A stretch of 53,863 nucleotides of DNA from Patescibacteria group bacterium (GTDB lineage: Bacteria; Patescibacteria; Paceibacteria; UBA6257; 2-01-FULL-56-20). Shown one piece after another: positions 49,831 to 53,863 of the stretch (the first letter of the stretch is position 1; each line of letters starts with the position of its first letter). The translations under genes and the position numbers were made by a program. The notes under the pieces are model-generated. The model did not search any database, was not told where the DNA came from, and was given only the letters and a program-made list of their open reading frames with translations. The DNA is taken from positions 1-53,863 of the forward strand of contig JANLHI010000015.1 of assembly GCA_024654525.1 (NCBI GenBank). The letters run 5' to 3'.

Positions 49831-50023
49831 GGAGGGGATGTGAAGTAGTAAGAAACGTCTCAAAGGTGCGGGTTTCCCCTCTGCGAAATTCCCGTGTTCC
49901 TTCACGAGCAATGCGAAGCACGTCCTCCACGCCAAAACTACGGCCACCCTGACGCCATCCTTTAGGAATACGAATGATGATTTCCTTTTTTGTTTCGGTA
50001 ATTGTAGGTACTCCTGTTTCCAT
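49802..50023 (-). CDS. Antitoxin partner of the RelE-like toxin
   Basis: 73 residues, METGVPTITETKKEIIIRIP at the N-terminus (a short strand-rich unit) then GGRSFGVEDVLRIAREGTRE, an acidic/basic helix suited to wrapping the toxin. Family membership was not recognised; the assignment rests on size, order and overlap with the toxin. A strong promoter precedes it. Confidence 0.7.
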   Translation of the reverse strand: METGVPTITETKKEIIIRIPKGWRQGGRSFGVEDVLRIAREGTREFRRGETRTFETFLTTSHPLHARGARRSR

Positions 50024-50029
50024 ATCCTT

Positions 50030-50057
50030 ACTGTATCAAAATGTGGCATGACGTCAA
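50030..50057 (-). promoter_or_regulatory. Promoter of the antitoxin-toxin-nuclease operon
   Basis: TTGACG and TACAGT on the minus strand spaced 16 nt. The -10 ends 6 nt before the antitoxin ATG, so the mRNA would be leaderless. Confidence 0.65.
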
Positions 50058-50093
50058 ACAAGACCATTTCACGATTTTCTTATAATCAAATCG

Positions 50094-50141
50094 CACGAGT
50101 TTTTAGCTTTTATGCCTTCGTTGTGGCTATTCGTGAGACCC
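50094..50141 (-). pseudogene. 3' remnant of a GIY-YIG gene
   Basis: About three quarters identical over 48 nt to 51066-51113, the 3' end of the intact GIY-YIG gene. Read in frame it gives GLTNSHNEGIKAKNS, against GLTNSHNKDLKARKS in the intact gene. The catalytic part is absent. Confidence 0.65.
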
Positions 50142-50189
50142 AAGCGAGAAGAAAGGAGAAAGGAAATCCGTTCCACTCTCAAAATCATC

Positions 50190-50480
50190 TCATACTCTTT
50201 TTGAAGATTTTATAAGACCGTTGATCAATTTATGGACGTGTACTGATTGATCGTACATTGTATGGAAATCGCTCTGGGAAAGAAAACTGGCATCGCGTGC
50301 CACATGTAATTGGCTTTGAACCTCTCCAACAGAACCGCGCGCCATCGCATAAAACTGAACTTTTTCTTTGGAATGCTCCCGATTAAATTCCTCGGCGATG
50401 TTTGAAGTAACGGAAACCGCAGCACGCCGCATCTGATTCGCCAAACAATTTATGATTGGCTTTCTTACGGTGACACCCGA
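50190..50480 (-). pseudogene. N-terminally truncated four-helix-bundle gene
   Basis: The frame encodes CLANQMRRAAVSVTSNIAEE, then MARGSVGEVQSQL and a C-terminal helix, matching the core and end of four-helix-bundle proteins (family pattern QMRRAAVSIPSNIAEG). About 40 residues of the first helix are missing. A stop at 50481-50483 and the long palindrome at 50493-50534 lie where it should be. The only possible start is a TTG at 50444. It was probably inactivated by insertion or deletion at the repeat. Confidence 0.7.
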
Positions 50481-50492
50481 CTATGAGGAAAA

Positions 50493-50534
50493 GGAAAGGT
50501 TCAACCTTGCCAAATGGCAAGGTTGAACCTTTCC
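50493..50534. repeat. Dispersed palindrome, long copy 3
   Basis: A 20-bp stem (GGAAAGGTTCAACCTTGCCA and complement) with an AA loop. Its core equals the palindromes around paralog E, here as a head-to-head pair. Confidence 0.8.
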
Positions 50535-50622
50535 GGATTTCCACTTGACTTTTCTTTTTCGGTTGGTAACATGGAGGTACAAGTGCCTTCGGGCTCGCCC
50601 TGCGCAAGCAGGGAGATAAGTC

Positions 50623-50657
50623 AAAAAGCCGTCAAAACAACCCTTTGACGGCTTTTT
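50623..50657 (-). terminator. Terminator overlapping the end of the MazF-like gene
   Basis: AAAAAGCCGTCAAA pairs with TTTGACGGCTTTTT over 14 bp with a 7-nt loop, and T-runs on both sides. The stop codon lies inside the stem. Confidence 0.85.
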
Positions 50658-51030
50658 GTATACGCTCGAACACATCCTTCTCAAGGAAACCGACTTTATT
50701 AGTAAACCGCTTTGTATCTACAACGCGGACTTGAGAAATCAATGCGGATGCGCTCTGTCCCTCTACAATCCCCGCTGGCACACGCATTTTGTGTTTTTTT
50801 GAAGAAGTCGTGAGCGGTACCACTAGGCACGTGTGCGGACCGAGTCCTTTCAAAATAAGCACCGGGCGCTCGAATTCCATCCCCGTGCCATCCTCCTCAA
50901 AGCCGACGTTTGCTCCAAGTGAGCACCACCACACCTCCCGCTCATGATAAAGTTTACCCACACGGGCGTGATGAATCTCTTTTTTCTTCTCATTCCACCC
51001 ATCAAAGTCTTTTTTGTGCTTTTTCTCCAT
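50632..51030 (-). CDS. PemK/MazF-family toxin
   Basis: 132 residues from MEKKHKKDFDGWNEKK; a Met three codons earlier is possible. The fold signature is REVWWCSLGANVGFEEDGTG, FERPVLILKGLG, CLVVPLTTSSK, and ALISQVRVVDTKRF, as in PemK/MazF endoribonucleases (GxNxGxE, RPxxIL, VxPxTS, QxRxxD.KR). The N-terminal 30 residues are a charged extension. No MazE-like antitoxin gene is adjacent, so it is an orphan or uses a distant partner. Confidence 0.85.
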   Translation of the reverse strand: MEKKHKKDFDGWNEKKKEIHHARVGKLYHEREVWWCSLGANVGFEEDGTGMEFERPVLILKGLGPHTCLVVPLTTSSKKHKMRVPAGIVEGQSASALISQVRVVDTKRFTNKVGFLEKDVFERIQKAVKGLF

Positions 51031-51064
51031 ATCACACATATCACGAGTCCTTTGATATCCAATC

Positions 51065-51370
51065 TCACGACTTTCTCGCTTTTAAATCCTTATTATGGCT
51101 ATTCGTGAGACCCCGCACCTTGTCCAAACCACACCGCTTCTTCAGTTCCTGATACGCCTTCCCGAAATATTTTAGTTGCTTTTCTCGCTTCCGCGCACAC
51201 CATTCGTGAAGATACGCTTCGTAATACACGAGTGATACGGGAAGGCGATACTTCGTAGCAAATACCGAGCCTTGGCGATGTTCATCAAAGCGCCTCTGTA
51301 AGTCGTTCGTTGAACCGATATATAATTTCTCATCGCGCTGGCTCTTCAACACATACACATAGTACATCAT
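51065..51370 (-). CDS. GIY-YIG nuclease-domain protein
   Basis: 101 residues from MMYYVYVLKSQRDEKLYIGS, with NDLQRRFDEHRQGSVFATKY and WCARKREKQLKYFGKAYQEL. It belongs to the same family as the gene at the tRNA-Asn locus but carries a C-terminal tail (GLTNSHNKDLKARKS) also found as a decayed remnant 1 kb away. The longer frame upstream has no similarity and was not used. Confidence 0.85.
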   Translation of the reverse strand: MMYYVYVLKSQRDEKLYIGSTNDLQRRFDEHRQGSVFATKYRLPVSLVYYEAYLHEWCARKREKQLKYFGKAYQELKKRCGLDKVRGLTNSHNKDLKARKS

Positions 51371-51546
51371 GGACAAGGTGCGGGGTGAGATAAAAACGGG
51401 ATTAACAAGCTCAACACGAAGGCAAACTCGGCATCGGGACGGTAAATTTCGGAACCAGACCAAGCATGAAAATCACTACTCCTCAAACCCGCACCACAGT
51501 TCTATACAAACGATTTTACGACCTTGCGCTACCAAAGGTAGCATAG
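51371..51546. other. Intergenic region without a recognisable gene
   Basis: No gene was seen. A short hairpin-forming sequence (CTACCAAAGGTAG, about 51533-51545) next to the stop of the fibre-like gene may be its terminator. Confidence 0.4.
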
Positions 51547-53863
51547 TTATTTTCTTCCTGGAGGAACCTCCTGTGATGCAGGGTCAAACTCCCTTACGTC
51601 AATCCCGTTCACACCGTCATGGTTGAGATTTCCCCATTTCGTGTAATCCACGCGCGGAGCGGAAAGTTGGTAGGAAACCGAAACGGGGCGGTCAGCATAA
51701 AGCGTAATCTCCTCCCGCACAGGATTCAGCTCATACCACACCTTTGCTTCTCCTTCCGGCGTAAGGAACACCGAGAGCCGATTCCATGCGGTTTTAACCC
51801 CGAAATTGCTGGTTTTCTTGAAAAGCCACAGGTCAGAACCTTCTGACTCGTTTCCGAACGCAATCACATGTGTGTAGACGTTTTTCTCTGATTTTGTGAG
51901 TGCGACCTTCCCCGTCGTCTGCGTCCGCACTCCGCCCACATTATCGGGGCTGTACGTCGCGTAATTGATTCCCTCGATGGTGAATACCGGGTCAAAGGTT
52001 CCTGCGGTGATTTTACCCGCACCTCCCCCCACCACCAACACGTCCGTGGAAGTTGCTCCGACACGCGCGGTAGTCGCCCCACCGCTCGCAATGTCAAGTT
52101 TATAACTGGGACTCGTCGTCCCGATGCCGACGTTGCCGCTGCCTAAAATAGTCATTTTCTCTACAAATCCACTTCCCGAAGTGTATCCAAAAAAGTCTAA
52201 ACCGTATGTGTCACCTGTATCTCTCATTTTAATTGCAGCTACATTGGTAGGTGATCCACCATCAGTAGAAAAGTAAAGACCACCATTATATGCGGTGCCA
52301 CCTGTCGCATCATGTCGTATCCTAATACCAGACGAACCATCTGTTCCCGACTTATACACATCAAGAGCATATCCCGGCGCCGTCATCCCGATGCCGACGT
52401 TGCCGTTTGTATCGATAACCTCTCTTACTAAATTATTAGTAATGAAAGCTAAACTTTCGCTGCCTGCCGTATATATTCCATGTCTGAACGCGGCACCAAA
52501 TCCTTGAATATCGGCGGCGTCGTTTATGGCAAATTTAATGCCCCCATTTGTAGCAGGGTCTACTACATAAAATTGAGCTAAACCCGTAACTGATGTTTTG
52601 CCGACAGGTGTTGAAGCTACTTGTAATTTAGCAGTGCTTGGCGCCGTCGTCCCGATGCCGACGTTGCCGGAGGTATCTATCACCATTTTTGAGCCAGCGA
52701 CTGTTTCACCGCCACCTGTAATGAATGAAATACCTCTCTGAGTTCCCGTTCCATTTTTGTTCGTCCCTATTTTGAACCAGCCTGCTTCGTTGCTCATTCC
52801 CAAAAACATATAGCTAGAATTGTTGGGGTCAGATGCCGCCCAATTTATAAGGCCATACGATTCAGCTCCATGCCCTACATCCACGCGGCCGACTACATCA
52901 AGTTTCGCTCCCGGACTCGTCGTCCCAATCCCGACGTTGCCGTTGAATGCAAAAGTTCCAGGCTGTGCATTGTAACCCGTAAAATAGAGCAGGGCACTCG
53001 CACTAAACGCCTGGTTACCGCTTTCGATATAGTTCTTCCCGCCGCTCCCGCCAAACCAAACTTTGCTTGTCCCATCGCCGACATAAAGCCCACTTCCTCC
53101 GGAAAATACCGCGGAGGTGCCCACAACTGCGCCACTACTACTGACGGTAAATTGATTACTAGCCCCAACTGACAACAATGCCGTCGGCCCCGTCGTCCCG
53201 ATGCCGACGTTGCCGCTCGTATCCATGAACATGCCAGTGTTGAAAGTCCCCGAAGCGCTTGAATGAGTTTGGATCTGTAAAGTTGAAGCATAAGAAGTGA
53301 CCGAAGACATCCGGCTGGTAAACTTGGTGCTATAATCCCCCGCGACCGCGTCATCACGTCCCATAGAAAATACAATATCGCGGTTTGTGCCATGCCCCAG
53401 CGAAAGATGCATAAGATTTGTGGCCGTGCTGTCCGCGCCTGCACGGTGGATTTGCAAAGGTGCGTTCGGTCCCGCCGTCCCAATGCCGACGTTGCCGGAA
53501 GTTGCCAAAATCGTAACTCTCGGGTTATAAGTTGTTCCGTTATAGTCTCCGATAACCTGCCTACCTTGACCCGATGACCCCGTAGAAAAATACAAGTCAT
53601 GTTCATAAGAATTTCCTGCCATATCCGTTCCCAAACCCATCCATGCTTGGGAGTCTGCATCCAGTCCGTAAGTTTGTATTCTTGGACCGCCGGCAAAAGC
53701 TCCCCCAACCATAATAGCCGGCGCGGCAGTGCTGGTTTTCTGAACTTGCAACTTATACGATGGTCCCGTCGTCCCTATCCCAACCCGGTCATTCGTGGCA
53801 TCGATATACATCACATCCGCAGTGGAGTTGTAGTGCTGGAATTCATAGTTTCCTTTGGTGGAA
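51547..53863 (-). CDS. Tail-fibre-like repeat protein (N-terminus beyond window)
   Basis: At least 771 residues; the frame is open to the right edge, so the true start is outside. It carries seven GNVGIGTT.P...L.V-type units about 90 residues apart (the outermost is VGIGTTGPSYKLQV), a pattern common in phage tail fibres and large bacterial adhesins, where it forms beta-rich trimeric stalks. The C-terminal 120 residues are a different beta domain (VYTHVIAFGNESEGSDLWLF, SVFLTPEGEAKVWYELNP) ending in Asp-rich NLNHDGVNGIDVREFD, a possible dockerin-like Ca site. It is probably an extracellular fibre or adhesin. No capsid or tail-assembly genes are present. Confidence 0.78.
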   Translation of the reverse strand, partial: STKGNYEFQHYNSTADVMYIDATNDRVGIGTTGPSYKLQVQKTSTAAPAIMVGGAFAGGPRIQTYGLDADSQAWMGLGTDMAGNSYEHDLYFSTGSSGQGRQVIGDYNGTTYNPRVTILATSGNVGIGTAGPNAPLQIHRAGADSTATNLMHLSLGHGTNRDIVFSMGRDDAVAGDYSTKFTSRMSSVTSYASTLQIQTHSSASGTFNTGMFMDTSGNVGIGTTGPTALLSVGASNQFTVSSSGAVVGTSAVFSGGSGLYVGDGTSKVWFGGSGGKNYIESGNQAFSASALLYFTGYNAQPGTFAFNGNVGIGTTSPGAKLDVVGRVDVGHGAESYGLINWAASDPNNSSYMFLGMSNEAGWFKIGTNKNGTGTQRGISFITGGGETVAGSKMVIDTSGNVGIGTTAPSTAKLQVASTPVGKTSVTGLAQFYVVDPATNGGIKFAINDAADIQGFGAAFRHGIYTAGSESLAFITNNLVREVIDTNGNVGIGMTAPGYALDVYKSGTDGSSGIRIRHDATGGTAYNGGLYFSTDGGSPTNVAAIKMRDTGDTYGLDFFGYTSGSGFVEKMTILGSGNVGIGTTSPSYKLDIASGGATTARVGATSTDVLVVGGGAGKITAGTFDPVFTIEGINYATYSPDNVGGVRTQTTGKVALTKSEKNVYTHVIAFGNESEGSDLWLFKKTSNFGVKTAWNRLSVFLTPEGEAKVWYELNPVREEITLYADRPVSVSYQLSAPRVDYTKWGNLNHDGVNGIDVREFDPASQEVPPGRK
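52114..53790 (-). repeat. Regular DNA repeat encoding VGIGTT motifs
   Basis: Seven copies of a sequence close to TCCCGATGCCGACGTTGCCG start near 52114, 52381, 52645, 52918, 53191, 53473 and 53767. Spacing is 264-294 nt, all multiples of three. The motif DNA is nearly invariant while the intervening coding sequence differs. Confidence 0.85.

Noticed and set aside
52114..53790. CRISPR-like array with long spacers
   Set aside because: Repeat spacing of 264-294 nt is always a multiple of three and the units encode VGIGTT motifs of a fibre protein.
47812..53863. Diversity-generating retroelement (Avd-like protein plus fibre-like target)
   Set aside because: No reverse transcriptase, template repeat or variable repeat could be seen in the window.
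45817..53863. Prophage
   Set aside because: Fibre-like proteins occur, but no capsid, portal, terminase, integrase or lysis genes were found.

Overview
The window reads as a chromosomal segment of a Candidate Phyla Radiation (Patescibacteria) bacterium, most likely of the Parcubacteria group. The support is indirect: compact genes with frequent ATGA or short overlaps, many starts without a Shine-Dalgarno sequence, several very large Cys-rich paralogs, secreted proteins with peptidoglycan-binding-like, dockerin and lamin-tail/ComEA modules, and standard use of TGA as stop (so not a Gracilibacteria-type code). No rRNA, CRISPR array or complete insertion sequence was seen. There is one intact tRNA (Asn, GTT).

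Left third (1-12.4 kb): five members of one Cys-rich, zinc-finger-flanked protein family (about 565-600 residues, the first cut by the window edge) plus a decayed sixth N-terminus lie in two minus-strand clusters. They are separated by a GT39-type membrane glycosyltransferase, ribosomal protein L21, a small membrane protein and a GalT-like nucleotidyltransferase. From 12.4 to 17.9 kb runs a rod-shape/cell-wall operon, proS-mreB-mreC-mreD-PBP2. From 18 to 22.4 kb are a large secreted dockerin protein and a secreted lamin-tail/double ComEA protein.

Middle (22.4-43 kb): a tRNA-Asn locus contains a broken 5' tRNA copy and a GIY-YIG gene. After it come small hypothetical genes, an ATP-grasp enzyme, a cold-shock protein and a GreA/GreB factor. 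Next is a pair of secreted proteins sharing an acidic SENGDD motif, one with about 20 copies. Then come DUF378, a TlpA-like thioredoxin with CcdA, an operon of MscS, DUF389, GpsA and a short glycerol-kinase-like protein, a stand-alone ATP-cone protein, and a class I ribonucleotide reductase whose small subunit has the residues of the Mn/Fe (class Ic) type.

Right third (43-53.9 kb): recG, followed by a minus-strand accessory region. It holds a glycine-rich surface protein, an S26 signal-peptidase-like protein, small zinc-ribbon and coiled-coil proteins, a four-helix-bundle protein, and an apparent three-gene operon of antitoxin, RelE-like toxin and a zinc-ribbon/PD-(D/E)XK nuclease. Beyond these are decayed gene remnants, a PemK/MazF-like toxin, a second GIY-YIG gene and a long tail-fibre-like repeat protein that runs off the window. 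Strong -10 hexamers 6-10 nt before start codons recur across the window, which suggests leaderless transcripts.
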